A stretch of DNA of 64,000 nt from Selaginella moellendorffii. Its lineage: Eukaryota > Streptophyta > Lycopodiopsida > Selaginellales > Selaginellaceae. The position numbers were made by a program, and so were the translations under genes. Under the pieces are notes generated by a model. It did no database searches. It worked only from the letters and a program-made list of their open reading frames with translations, and was not told where the DNA came from. Of the stretch, positions 20,717 through 32,315 are shown piece after piece. The stretch's first letter is position 1. Each line of letters begins with the position of its first letter. The DNA is taken from positions 887,374 through 951,373 of the forward strand of contig NW_003314282.1 of the NCBI RefSeq assembly GCF_000143415.4. Direction: 5' to 3'.

Positions 20717-21879
20717 ATGCACAGCAAGCCCAAGAGGAGGCCATCCAAGCTCGAGATCCTTCTCCAGGAGCCACTCCTGCAGGACCACGATGAGGAATCG
20801 GCGATGCCCACCATCTCAAATTGTGGTAAGCTCCGAAGATCCAGGAGCGCTCCCTCCTCCGACTGTGGAGCGATGAAGATGAGGCCCAAGAACATCTCCC
20901 CAGCGCCCGCGTTTGGAATGACCACCAAATCCTACTCTCCAGGCAAGACCGCAGCTCTCATTCTCGCGCTCTACCTCGCCATTGGAATCCTCTGCTTCGT
21001 CCACGTCAGGGACGAGCTCCATGGAACCAAGACCCTGAGCTTCGTCGACGCCTTGTACTTTTGCGTGGTCACCATGACCACCGTCGGCTATGGCGACTTG
21101 GTTCCAGCCACAGCGACGGCCAAGCTCATGACGTGCCTGTTCGTCTTCGTGGGCTTCGCGATCTTTGGATTGCTGCTCGGCAACGCTGCAAACTATCTGG
21201 TGGAGAAGCAGGAGAGGCTGCTGGAGAGAGCGATCGAGAAAAGAGAGAAGTACCTCCATCACAAGAACACCGAGAGCGATGCAAGGATCCGGAGAGTTCA
21301 CTGCAAGGTGGCGGTGGCGGCGGGGCTGGTTCTGGTGCTGTTTGGAGCCGGGATCTCGGTGTTGGTGAAGCTGGAGGGGATGAGCTTCCTGGATGCGTTC
21401 TACTGCGTGACCGTGACGGTGACGACGCTGGGCTATGGAGATCGCAGCTTCACGAGCGCCGGCGGGAGGATCTTTGCGGTGGTGTGGATCTTGATGAGCA
21501 CGGTTTGTGTTGCGCAGTTCGTCCTCTACATCGCGGAGCTTGTCACGGAGGGAAGGCAGCATTCGCTCACCAAGTGGATTCTCTCCAGGAAGATCACTTA
21601 CTCGGATTTCGAGGCGGCGGATCTGGACGACGATGGAGCTCTCAGGTGGGCTGTCTTATTTCGAAGCTTTCCAGCGTTTGCTAGTAAGAACGACTCGTTT
21701 GATCTTGGTGTTCTTTGTTTTGCAGCCTCACCGAGTATATGGTGTATAAGCTCAAAGAGATGGGCAAGCTCGAGAAAGAGGACTTAGAGGCGATTGTGAG
21801 ACAATTCCAAGAGCTTGATGTGGATAGATCTGGAACTATATCTCTACAAGACATCAACTTAGCACAGTTTGGTAGGTAG
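20717..21879 (+). CDS. TPK1: Two-pore K+ channel (TPK1/KCO1 type)
   Basis: Tandem-pore potassium channel, in plants normally in the vacuolar membrane. Exons 20717-21645 and 21726-21879 (intron 80 nt, GT-AG) give 360 residues, the usual TPK length. The N-terminus carries RSRSAP, the mode-I 14-3-3 site (RSxpSxP) of TPK1. Four membrane segments surround two pore loops, TTVGYGDL (about 21080) and TTLGYGDR (about 21425), both with the GYGD selectivity filter. Two C-terminal EF hands follow, the first (DLDDDGALS) split by the intron, the second DVDRSGTIS with acidic position 12, so Ca2+ regulation is likely. An in-frame GTG at 20702 is upstream, but ATG 20717 fits family N-termini. The gene ends 146 bp before the S18 start codon. 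Confidence 0.95.
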
Positions 21880-21939
21880 AGAACACCTCCACTAACATAT
21901 ATTAATAAGAGAAAGTTTTGCCCTAATTCTTAAACAAAG

Positions 21940-21966
21940 TGTTAGGGCTTTTGGAATTAGGGTTCT
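21940..21966 (+). promoter_or_regulatory. Telo-box-like elements of the S18 promoter
   Basis: TTAGGGCT (21942) and TTAGGGTT (21957) match the telo-box core (AAACCCTAA reversed) common in plant ribosomal-protein promoters. They sit 60-85 bp before the start codon, in the short TPK1-S18 spacer. Confidence 0.5.
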
Positions 21967-22025
21967 TCAGCCGCCAGTAAAGAGCAAGGGATCTCGGGTC
22001 GGGAGCTGAGGCGCTCGGCGGCAAG

Positions 22026-22811
<786 letters not shown>

Positions 22812-23085
22812 ACAATATCCTCCATGGCTTTGTACGGGCATGTCTTGGTTTTTCTCCTAAGTTTTTGACAAATGCGTCCTTATTTTCTTGCCGAGATCTC
22901 TCTACGTTTTCACTCTTCTATTTTTCTCAACAAAAAAAATCAAAGAAACACTCCAGTCAACTATCATTGGCCCGGTCAAACCGGTGCCTTACTTGACTGG
23001 GATGCTTCTCAGGAAGATTCCCCAAAGTTAGAGAAACCAAACTTCAGTATAGATAATCACAGCAATTCATTCACAAAGCATTCAA

Positions 23086-23781
23086 ATGGCTCTAAGAATT
23101 GGCTCAATTGTGCGTGTTTTGATCGTCTTCTCGATATGTTCTCGTGATCTTCTCGTCGAGTCCAGGGGATGCGGGCAATCGTGCTCCACAAACGACGATT
23201 GCGATGGTCAGCTCTACTGTGGAGCGGGGCGCACTTGCCAAGACGATCCGGATTTGGGAACTCACATCTGCGCTGGAAGTGGCGGCGGCGGTGGCGGTGG
23301 CTCAGGAACTTGCCAGCAGAGTGGAACTCTCAAGGGCAATTCGGCCCACCAGTGCGACGAGTGCTGCAAGGCCAACACAAACTATCCGATCTATCGATGC
23401 TCGCCCCCAGTCTCGCAGAGCACCAAAGCAATTCTCACTGTCAACGACTTCCAAGCTGGTGGCGATGGCGGAGATCCTTCGGAGTGCGATGGGAAATTCC
23501 ACTCCAACACCGAGAGGGTCGTGGCTCTCTCAACCGGATGGTATAGTGGGGGCTCCCGGTGCTTGAAGTTCATCAGTATCACAGCTCCAAATGGGAGATC
23601 CACCACTGCCAAAGTGGTGGACGAGTGTGATTCTACAATGGGCTGTGACAAGCCTCATGCTTGGCAGCCACCATGCCGGAATAACATTGTGGATGGCTCT
23701 GATGCTGTGTGGAAAGCGCTGGGCATTAGCTCCAGCGACCCCCTCTACGGTCAGATGTCCATCACCTGGAGAGATGCTTAA
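23086..23781 (+). CDS. Kiwellin / ripening-related protein, copy A
   Basis: Secreted Cys-rich apoplastic protein of 231 residues, single exon. The signal peptide covers about residues 1-26. The N-terminal kissper-type Cys domain (CGQSC...DCDGQLYCG...C) is followed by a Gly-rich linker (about 68-78) and a barwin-like double-psi beta-barrel with VVDECDS, the GCD...H...QPPC block and a C-terminal ITWRDA. In flowering plants kiwellins act in defence, for example by binding a fungal chorismate mutase; that role is not shown here. The upstream TATA-like element is TATAGATAA (about 23048), weaker than in copies B and C. It is about 98 percent identical to copy B by eye. It lies 275 bp after S18. Confidence 0.95.
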   Translation: MALRIGSIVRVLIVFSICSRDLLVESRGCGQSCSTNDDCDGQLYCGAGRTCQDDPDLGTHICAGSGGGGGGGSGTCQQSGTLKGNSAHQCDECCKANTNYPIYRCSPPVSQSTKAILTVNDFQAGGDGGDPSECDGKFHSNTERVVALSTGWYSGGSRCLKFISITAPNGRSTTAKVVDECDSTMGCDKPHAWQPPCRNNIVDGSDAVWKALGISSSDPLYGQMSITWRDA

Positions 23782-23989
23782 CAATGCTATATAACAGTAA
23801 TTGGTCATAAAGAAGAATAAAAGCTGCCAAGACGTTTGAAAGAAGTCGAAACATTGGCCAGTTCTTACAAGCGCTGATATAGTGGAAGTCCTTTGACTTA
23901 TCTTTGAGGCCCTTGTAATTGGGAAAGACCAATGAATGCTCATCGCGACCCCGCGAAAGCTAAGGAGCTACAAATTGTTTATCATGCTC

Positions 23990-24583
23990 GTAGTTAACTC
24001 TTTCTCTTGTTGACTAGAAGTGTTGCCAATCATTGACTGATATAGTATTGACCAACATTGACTGGTTTTCGGTCATGGTTTCGTGCATGCGCAGAGGAGC
24101 GTGCCTGCTGCTCCAGTCCTCGAGGCTCAAGCTCTACGACACCAAAAGTTAGCCATGAACCTTCATGGAGATACGAGCAATGTAAAGCACCTCAAGGCGG
24201 CGGCAAGGTTGAGAGATCTTTGGCCGAATCCAGAGCTGCTTGACGCCACTGATGCGACCTCTCGCTGGGCGAGCCTCGAAAGGTGCTTGTGAGCTTGTTG
24301 AGCCTAGACATTTACAGGCCCTGGATGCTCCGCCCTGGATGGTTGCACGTAGACGGCATCATTGACGAGCATCCACCGGAGCTTGTGCAGCTTCCGCACC
24401 GGCCAAACCAGGAAAGAAGGCCCTGCTGCCGCTCATCCTCACCAGTGACTGTGTGATTCCAGGCTGAAATTTGTGACGACGCGCTACACCCCAATACAAG
24501 TGGTACAAGTGGCGCGACGGGAACAGGATCCCGAAGGGCACCTCGTCGGGAAGATCATCCAAGGAGCTCAGATTGTTGCGCAT
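23990..24583 (-). pseudogene. F-box-family pseudogene, block A
   Basis: The ATG at 24583 opens an F-box-like start (NNLSSLDDLPDEV), followed by a frame break after about 50 residues. The downstream part keeps recognisable pieces of the family (an LRR-like region, then the exon beginning with an L-E-P/D-G-W-SS motif, about 24160-24090) in shifting frames. The C-terminal exon present in block B (33583-33867) is deleted here. It lies downstream of the PEBP-like gene on the same strand, 70 bp after its stop. Confidence 0.65.
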
Positions 24584-24652
24584 CTTGGTTATCTTCATCC
24601 TGATAACAAATATTTTTCAATTTATTGGCAAATACTTTTTAGTGGATTAACA

Positions 24653-25224
24653 TCAATGGAGAGAGGTGGTGAAGGAGACGGTCTGGAGAGGGCTTCCACA
24701 GTGGTATTGTCCGATGATATCAGCCAGCGAGTTGACAAGCCGGCTATCCATGGGCTTCACCAAGGGATTCCTTTGTGGAACAAGCACAAAATCATACGTG
24801 TGGTTCCTTGCATTGAATGGATTTGGGTATGGAATGTTCTTGCTAGTGTTGGAAGGAGATACATAAGGCTCCAAAATGCTGCCCTTCACAGCTCCTGCCA
24901 AGCCACCATGATCATATAAAGATTTGAAGTATATCACTCACCGGTGCTGCCTGCTGGAATGTTTGCAATCCAAAAGTTGATGTAGGGGTAAACTTTGGTT
25001 GGCGCTGACAGTGCCTTTTGATCTGCCATGACAACCGAGAAGAGACGAGCAGTGCCATTCTTCCCGAATCCTTCAATGTCAACAGTGGGGGCAGAGTCAG
25101 TGCTGCTCAAGGGGATGAAGTTGCCATTCCCAACCGTGACAGAGCCATATTGTACAAGCAAACCAACAGTAGCTTGAGCTAACAAGGAGCAGAGAATCAA
25201 GCAAGACATGACTGAAATTGCCAT
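24653..25224 (-). CDS. PEBP-like secreted protein, copy A
   Basis: Two exons, 25224-24942 and 24894-24653, with a 47-nt GT-AG intron, encode 174 residues. The N-terminus is a clear signal peptide (MAISVMSCLILCSLLAQATVG). The body resembles phosphatidylethanolamine-binding proteins: a beta-strand start (VTVGNGNFIPLSS), ARLFSVVMAD at the place of TLVMVDPD, INFWIANIPAG at the place of HWLVTNIPG, an exon junction within AGST, and a C-terminal NHTYDFVLVPQ. The DPDxP and GxHR ligand-site residues of FT/TFL1 proteins are changed, so florigen-type function is not implied. TATAAAT lies about 50 bp upstream (25272-25278, complement). Copy B is nearly identical. Confidence 0.8.
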
Positions 25225-25271
25225 TAGAAAAGATTAATTGATTGATGTTTTCTGTTGAGAATTTCCTTGAG

Positions 25272-25278
25272 ATTTATA
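25272..25278 (-). promoter_or_regulatory. TATA box of PEBP-like copy A
   Basis: TATAAAT on the minus strand, about 50 bp upstream of the ATG. The same element is at 35044-35050 for copy B. It is mutated in copy C. Confidence 0.55.
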
Positions 25279-25366
25279 CAAAGGCAATAGCTAATTCTGT
25301 CCATGCCTTGGATAAATTTTGCAAACTATCTAATAAAATCTAGTGTATTGATTGTCTTTTTACATA

Positions 25367-25541
25367 TGTGAGTGCATGGAATATGGAAAGGGAATATAGA
25401 AATATGCATATCAATTAGCCCAAAAACTTTAACTTATATACAGGAGTGAGTGGTCTGGATTGAAACCAATCCAATGGCTACTAAAATCCCACTACGCTAA
25501 TATTAATATACGGCATCGTAGCCGTACAATTGGCCCTCACA
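25367..25541 (-). repeat. Gypsy LTR, 3' in element orientation
   Basis: 175 bp. It differs from its partner at 17 positions by direct alignment, 14 of them transitions. Its telo-box is mutated. The purine tract AGGAGGGGATGA lies just inside on the minus strand. Confidence 0.93.
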
Positions 25542-25573
25542 TCATCCCCTCCTCTCGGAATAATGGAAGGCCG

Positions 25574-28500
25574 TCAGGGTTCTCTTGTAGATGGGCTGAG
25601 ATCTGGAGGAACATCAGGAGGAGGCATCGGCGGATCTGTAGACGGTATTAACTGCTCCTGATCCCTTTGTATGAAGTGTTTCAACCGCTGCACATGCACA
25701 ATCTCCGGAAGATCTGCCTGCTGAACATCATGCCGAACCTCATAAACGTGCGGTCCAACTTGCCGCAACACCCGATACGGTCCTTTCCACTGTGCAAGGA
25801 GCCCCTTAGATAAACCACGTACCGTAAGATGGGGAAAACGGACTAACACTAAATCATCCACTTTGTACTCCATAGGTGGACGATGATGGGAGTTGTAGCG
25901 CCGTTGTTGTCCCACTTGTACGCGGCCTAAGTGTTCGGCAGACTCTACTCGGACAAGTGGAAGAATGCTCGTCAAATATTGTTCCCAGGACCTAGCATTA
26001 GGAGCTCGTGGCAATCCCGAAGGTAAACCCAGCTCCATTGGTAATATTGGATCATGACCATATATAAGTTTATACGGTGAAGCACCAACAGAACTCTGCA
26101 CCCCTGTGACATAAGCATACCGAAGAGACGGCAAATAACCATCTCAATCCGAATGCTGAAAGTTCACATACTTCGCAATCATCCCTTTGAATGTCCGAAC
26201 GAGCCATTCCACCAGACTGTCTGATTGTGGATGATAAGCACTCGTAAAAGTGTGGCGTATCCCCAACCGAGACGTCAAAACATGAAATACCTCAGCCATA
26301 AATGTAGGACCATTATCCGAAAGAATCCGCTCTAGACAAGAATGCTGGAACACCACTCGATTGAGAAGGAAGTATCCAACAGCAGTTGTAGAGGCGCTAG
26401 CAAGAGCACCAACTTCCACCCAACGAGTCAAGTAGTTAGAAGCAATAATAACATACTCATTGCCAGCAGTCAACCGTGGAAAAGGTCCCATAAGATCAAA
26501 CGCCACCAACTCAAACGGACGGGAAACTGCAATTGACTCCAACCGTCCTTCCGCAACACAAGGGGGAGTATTACGAGCTTAGCACCAAACGCAGCTACGC
26601 ACATACCGGATAACATCACGTCGCATCTCCGGCCAATAGAAAGACCTGCGCAGCTTCTCGGTCACACAACGATGTCCCATATGCCCACCTAGAACAGGAG
26701 AATCATGGTAGGCATAGAGAAACCGCGGAATAAAGATAGAAGGCACCACCAGCTATAAAGGATCATCAGGATCCGTCCCCACAAAATAAAGAAGGCCATC
26801 TTTAAGATGATATTGAAAATGTAAATGCCGAAAAGGCAAGTTATCAGCAAGTGATGTAAGATTCTCAAATGCATCTCGAAGCCTTCGAATCCATGGCTCA
26901 ATCTTTTGAGCCTCACGAACCTCATCAAGAGAAAGTAGATCTTGCTCTGCGCCTTGTGAACACTAAACGTCAAGTACAGCAACTGCCGACGGCACAGAAT
27001 CCTCGTCTAGAAAATCCACAGATGCTGGAACAACAAGCTCATCAAAAATAGGAGAAGAGAGCGGAGAAGGAAGAGGAGCTCGAGAAAGGGCATCAGCATC
27101 AGCCATAGAACTCCCTGGGTGATGAACAACATCAAAATTATATATTTGAAGCTTCAAAACCAACCGAGCAGTACGACCAACCAGGTTCTTTTGCTTCAAT
27201 AATGAAGTAACGGCAGCATGGTCACCTTCAAGTAACGTCCGAGAACCATGTAGATATGCATGAAGTTTCTCGAAACCCCAAACTGCCGCTAAACACTCCT
27301 TCTCTGTCGTAGAGTAGTTCACTTCTACTAGTTGTAATGTACAGCTTATATATGCAATGGGATGACGCTGACCAGGCACACTCGGGCTTTCTTGCATCAA
27401 CACACCTCCAAGACCAATATCAGAAGCATCTACGCGCAAAATAAAAGGTCGAGTGTAGTCAGGATATGCCAAAACTGGAGGAGTTGTTAACAGCTCTTTG
27501 AGATTCACAAATGCCTGCTCACAATCTGAAGACCAGATGAAAGATGACGTTGATGACTTTAGCAACGCTCACAACGGTGCAGTGCGATCAGAATGATGAT
27601 CCACAAAACGACCAAGATACTGCACCTTGCCCAGGAAGCGCTGCACATCATTCACACACTTTGGAGTAAGGAACTTTAGAACGGCTACAAGTTTGTCAGG
27701 ATCAACTTGCAAACCTTTACGAGAAATACGGTACCCAAGATAAGTTGTGTCCTTGGACCCAACACGCACTTCGACCGCTTCAGCTTTAAACCAACGTCCC
27801 ATAGCCGATCCAACACTTTACACACATCACGAATGTGCTCCTCCCACGTCCCCTCCGAGTGAATCAAGACATCATTAATGAAGTCAGCAGTCACCTCTGG
27901 CATATCACAAAGAACCTCGTCCATCATCCGCTGGAAAGTTGCTGGAGCATTGTTCAAACCAAATGGCATCACCAAGAACTCGTACAAACCAAATGGTGTA
28001 CGAAAAACAGTCTTAGGAATATCTTCTTCGGCCATCGGTACTTGCCAGTACCCAGAAGCAAGATCGAGCTTGGTGAACCAACGACTTCGCCCTAGACGAT
28101 CCAAAAGATTAGCCGTGTGAGGAAGAGGGTACACATTCGGGATCGTCACTTCATTTAACGGATGATAGTCGATGCAAAAACGAATACTCCCATCAGGCTT
28201 CGTCACAAGATGAGGTTCACATGCCCAAGGACTCCGTGACTTCCGAATAACACCCTTCTCCAACATCTCTTTGACGTTTGCACGTAAAATCTTGATCTCC
28301 TTACCGACGACAAACAGGAACCTTGATTGGACGAACATCCCCGGTTGGAATCGGATGACGTGTGGCAATCTTGGCCCTAGAAGATAAGTCAAATTCAAAG
28401 AGATCAGAATACTCCTTCATGAGCTGATCAATAACTGCAACACAAAGATCTTCGGAGGGATCGGAAAAGGGAAGAGCAGAACAAGATGGAAACATAGAAG

Positions 28501-28940
28501 GAAATAGTGGGGAAACAAAAGTAATAGAAGCAGAGGTAAAAGTAGAGGGACAAAGAGGTACGAAAGTGAGAGGAATGGATGAAACATAAAGAAGTATGAG
28601 ACAAGGGGGAGAAGCCTTAAAGTCACATTTGGCATGATTGCGCTGCAACCAATCCATACCAAGAATAAGGTCAAAAGCTTGACTCGGCACCACCCGCAAT
28701 GACTGCAACTCAAGCTCGAGATCGCCCACACGCACAACCAGATCCGCCTTATCTCATGCACATGCATGTACGGCCGTTGCCATAAAGAATGAAAACTGGA
28801 TCCGCCGCACGACGCAAGTGTAGACAACAACGTGTAGCAACAGGTCGAGCAATAGAAGATAAACTCGAACCTGTATCAACCAACACGGAGAGAAAAATAG
28901 GAGACCTCTTGTTATAAAAACAAGCTTGGAAAGTAAACAC
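25574..28940 (-). pseudogene. pol: Gypsy pol (protease, RT, RNase H, integrase), broken
   Basis: Protease has VDTGSS at about 28880 and ILGMDW at about 28670. RT (28300-27700) has VTKPDGSIRFCIDY and FFT-like KLDLASGYWQ. The catalytic box reads FINDVL instead of (Y/F)xDDV, so the first catalytic Asp is Asn. RNase H has ILRVDAS and the YSTTEKE block (27560-26965). The integrase core (26542-26144) has AFDLMGPF, SDNGPTF and VEW. The tail (26134-25574) has a GPYRVL module and a Pro-rich end without chromodomain. Frames change at about 28300, 27690, 26950 and 26140. Confidence 0.92.
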
Positions 28941-28989
28941 TGGATGAACCGGTGCCGAGTGAACCCCTTGATGATACTCTCAAAAGAAA

Positions 28990-29953
28990 GATGGAGGGGT
29001 CACTAACTTATTTGCGCAAGGTCCCTCTGTTACTCGCATGACTCCTCATTTCCCGGATGCACCTCGGTGTCCAAACCTTCCACTGCAGCAGCACCAACAG
29101 GACGTTGTTGACGCCAAGGTCTCCATCTAGGAAATGGAGGTCGCCAATCTGGAAAGCATCGACAACGCCGATAAGTATGACCAACTTCATCACACGTCCA
29201 ACAACGAACATCACGGCCACAACCACGTCATCGCCCTTATCCATGGACTCGAGTAGCAACAGCATCAACCTCCATTGGAACAGGACCATCACTCATAGGA
29301 AGTGGAGTTAAAGGACGTGCAGCGAAAAGTGGAAGAGGTGACGTCTTATAACGTTGTGCCAAGCGAAGAGCATCGTCAAGGGTGGCAGGGGCAAGTGCAT
29401 GCACAAGGCCAACAAGATTTTGATGAAGTGCTGGCCACAACATTCCTAGCTTGATCCGCTCCGACATATTAGGCTCCGCACGAAGTAAAAGACTTCGGAA
29501 ACGAACGCCAAATTGCATCACTAACTCAGATGGCCCTTGGCGAAGACGATGCAATTGTTGGAAGGCATCGTCACAATCGTCGGCATGTCCAAAGGCACGT
29601 TTGAAGACGTCCGGAAGAACACTCCAATCCCCACGAGTGGCCACACTCAATCCATTGTACCACTGCAACACCGTCCCTTGGAGACACGTGGGAAACTTTC
29701 GAGCATCATCCCAAGAATGATATGTGGCAATCACTGTGAAGTGATCGAACCAATGGTACACATCATCCCCAGGATTCCCACGAAAGAACTCCGGCCGAAC
29801 ACGAGGATAGGCACCAAGAGCATGAGGAGTTGGACCACGTGCCGTGAATGCCGCCATCAATTGAGTTTGGTTGTTCAATTGCAAGCGCATAACATCAAGC
29901 AATTGAACCAACTGCTGTTCTAGAGTCAAAGGAGGAGATTGCGGATCGGCCAT
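28990..29953 (-). pseudogene. gag: Gypsy gag with zinc knuckle
   Basis: ATG at 29953 (MADPQSP). The capsid part includes FFRGNPGDDVYHWFDHF and the region up to VHG. A TAA (29239-29237) and a nearby TGA interrupt the same frame just before a CCHC knuckle (CWTCDEVGHTYRRC, about 29205-29165). Confidence 0.85.
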
Positions 29954-30098
29954 GAAGATGAATGAAAAAGAAAAAACAAAAGAAGAGAAAATCTTGAAAA
30001 GAAAGAACAAAAGAAAGGAAATGGAAAAAACTAAATCTAGACAATGCAAAATAAACCGAAATCCCAAATCCAAGCACTCCCCAGGGACAATCAAAAGT

Positions 30099-30128
30099 GC
30101 CCTTCATCTCCACGCCCTTCATCTCCAC
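30099..30128 (-). other. Tandemly duplicated primer-binding-site region
   Basis: GCCCTTCATCTCCAC occurs twice back to back (30099-30113 and 30114-30128), directly inside the 5' LTR where the tRNA primer site belongs. A related single copy (GTGGAGGTGAGGGGC) follows the LTR at 54361. I cannot name the tRNA. Confidence 0.6.
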
Positions 30129-30131
30129 TAA

Positions 30132-30306
30132 TGTGAGTGCATAGAATATGGAAAGGGAATATAGAAATGTGCATATCAATTAGCCCAAAAACCCTAACTT
30201 ATATATAGGAACAAATGGTCTGGATTGAAACCAATCCAACGGGTACCAAAATCCCACTACACTAATATTAGTATACGGCATCATAGCCGTACACTTGTCC
30301 CTCACA
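30132..30306 (-). repeat. Gypsy LTR, 5' in element orientation
   Basis: 175 bp. It contains on the minus strand a TATATATAAG box, TTAGGGTTT and TGGGCT within 30 bp. Confidence 0.93.
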
Positions 30307-30579
30307 CATAATATAATAATAATGTAAACAATTTGTCATTTATGTTTAGTGACTAGAAGTATTTTTAGCATACAGCTAAAATTGAGAATCATCAACTTTG
30401 TCAACATGACTTGAATGTATATATCCCTTCCTTGTTAGAAGATAATTGTGGCATACCGTTTTCCAGTAATTACCACAGATGGGGCGGATTCTTCGAGGAG
30501 ATGAGCTCGACTGCACTAATCCCCCCAATGAGGTATTGCGACCAACCGGAAGAATCTTTAAACTCCAAAAACAATGTCA

Positions 30580-30720
30580 TTCCCTCTAAATGTGCTGGAT
30601 GTAAGCTCTTTCCAATTACCTGGAGCCAGCCAAGGGATGACCGTTGCTGCTGTGAGAAACCGAGATTGCTGCTGCTGCTGCCAAACCAGGAAACGAGGCC
30701 TTGGTGCTGTTAGCAGCGGA
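30580..30720 (-). pseudogene. F-box-family fragment with CTG repeats (block A end)
   Basis: CTGCTGCTGCTGCCAAACCAGGAAA matches the F-box gene at about 39820-39850 and the equivalent sites at about 35480 (B) and 60740 (C, inverted). Block A homology stops near 30720. Confidence 0.5.
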
Positions 30721-31443
30721 AAGACGCACACGAGGAGAAAAAACTTTCTGTGCATTCAACTGTATGTTACATATTCATGGGCATAATTACATGCTACATC
30801 ATCTACCTCTAACACTCCCAATGACAATTAGGCTGTTGATTCAAACTTAAATCGTGCCCAGCAGCTACTCTGAGATGATGAACATGAAGAGCTGATGAGA
30901 AAACCATATGAAAAACTCATCAATCAACTACCCAAATTTTAGTTCTTGGTTTTGGCCTTACTTGCACACTCTTTGCTCCTTGCTATGGCTTCAATCTTGC
31001 TAATTACTGAAGTTGACACTAGGTCAAAGCCCTCACCTTGCTTGGATCATGATCACCTTTGCTCACTGCACCCTTAGGTTTGTTCTTGAACTGCATCCCC
31101 TGATGTGCCACCCCATCCTCTTTAACAAACCGGCCTCCTCCCCACCACATCAGAAGCTGAGTCATCTGTGTCCATATCGTATGTTGCCTCATTTTGTGCT
31201 ACGGGCTCGTTATTGGCTGTTACAGCTGTAGCCCCTACCCCGCCCCCCTTGCAGTTTTAGTGGTCTTCTACTTTGTGTGGTGGTTTAAGTGTCAAGGTCA
31301 ATATTGAACATTCATTTCAAATGCCAGCCTTCCTTAACCTGTTGTGGTTCACTCCCTCTAGCTGCTACACAGAATTTGGATTTGTGAACTTGTTGGGTGA
31401 TTGTATATAGTCTTTTGAACTTTGCTCTGCCTTTCCCACCACG
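30721..31443. other. Unassigned spacer
   Basis: No gene recognised. Probably flank or 3' non-coding part of the gypsy fragment that follows. Confidence 0.4.
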
Positions 31444-32040
31444 TCATATGACTTTTATGAATACTTGGTCTCCTACTGCAAATGGATGTTTGGCTATCCT
31501 CTTGTTGAAGTTTTTGGAGTAGCATTCCTGGGATCGCAAAATATTGATCTTGGCCCGCTCAGTGAGATCAGGGCTCTCCTCCAGTACTCGTAAGTCTGGC
31601 ATGGGATGATGAGGTTTCCTTGGTAGCTCAAATAGCGAGAATCCTGTGGACTCATGCCTGGATGTTTGGTATGCAAATAGCAGCTGTGGGAGTAGTGCAT
31701 CCCAGTCCCTGGGGGATAGCAAAGCATTTACCGTGGTCATTTTTTCCAATGTCTTGTTGAATCTCTCTGAAATCTCGCAGTGCATTGATGTTTTGCACCC
31801 ATGAGGTTACAAAATTCTGGTCCCTGACCTATGAGTATCTCCACAGGGACGCCATGTCTAAGGATTATCTCTTCGAATATGAACTGGACGGCTGCCTCCA
31901 CTGACTTTGTATGTAAAGCTTTCCCTTCAACCCACTTGGTAAAATAGTCTATTGCCACCACGACCACCCTGTTGCCGAATGCAGTTTCAAACTGAATGGA
32001 CCAGCAAAGTCCAATCCTATCCTTGCAAAAGGCTCTGATA
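31444..32040 (-). pseudogene. Ty3/gypsy integrase fragment (another lineage)
   Basis: IGLDFAGPF, VVVAIDYFTKWVEGKAL and GVPVEILIGQGPEF form an integrase core in which the second catalytic Asp (usually SDRG/SDQG) is Gly. A frame change near 31740 leads to SERFNKTLEKM and a C-terminal VGDQVF. LTRs are not seen. It is fused at 32040 to the truncated S18 copy. Confidence 0.85.
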
Positions 32041-32042
32041 TG

Positions 32043-32315
32043 GGCTCAACAGGAAGGACTACAAGGACCGGAGGTACTTGCAGGTTGTGGCAAACGCGCT
32101 CGACGTGAAGCTCAGGGACGACCTCGAGAGGCTCAAGAAGATCAGGCAAGCCATTTTTTCCTTTCAATCTCTTACGGATGGATGGATTGACTTGAGGTTA
32201 TCTTCCTTAGGGACCACCGTGGTCTTCGTCACTACTGGGGTCTGCGCGTCCGCGGGCAGCACACCAAGACCACCGAACGCCGTGGAAGAACCGTGGGAGT
32301 CTCCAAGAAACGATA
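32043..32315 (+). pseudogene. 5'-truncated RPS18 copy
   Basis: Matches the S18 gene from within exon 3 (LNRKDYKD..., missing one Lys codon) through the GC-AG intron to the stop. It keeps the intron, so it is a DNA duplicate and not a retrocopy. Exons 1-2 and half of exon 3 are absent. It joins gypsy DNA on the left at the short match CTCAACAGGAAG. Confidence 0.9.

Larger units (their letters stand above)
25367..30306 (-). mobile_element. Ty3/gypsy retrotransposon without chromodomain
   Basis: A 4940-bp element in minus orientation with 175-bp LTRs (25367-25541 and 30132-30306) ending TGTGAG/CTCACA. CATA flanks both sides (25363-25366 and 30307-30310). Order is gag, zinc knuckle, protease, RT, RNase H, integrase. 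It interrupts an A/T-rich stretch that is continuous in blocks B (about 35137) and C (about 61090). Stops and frameshifts make it inactive. Copies of the same family lie at 17170-19915, 41723-44625 and 54211-54600. Confidence 0.95.

Noticed and set aside
29451-29923. Plus-strand genes within the gypsy gag region
   Set aside because: They are antisense shadows of the gag frame without motifs.
31444-32040. Intact gypsy element at 31-32 kb
   Set aside because: Only integrase is present, with a frameshift and a changed catalytic Asp; no LTR or primer site was seen.
32043-32315. Second functional S18 gene
   Set aside because: It lacks the start, exons 1-2 and half of exon 3.
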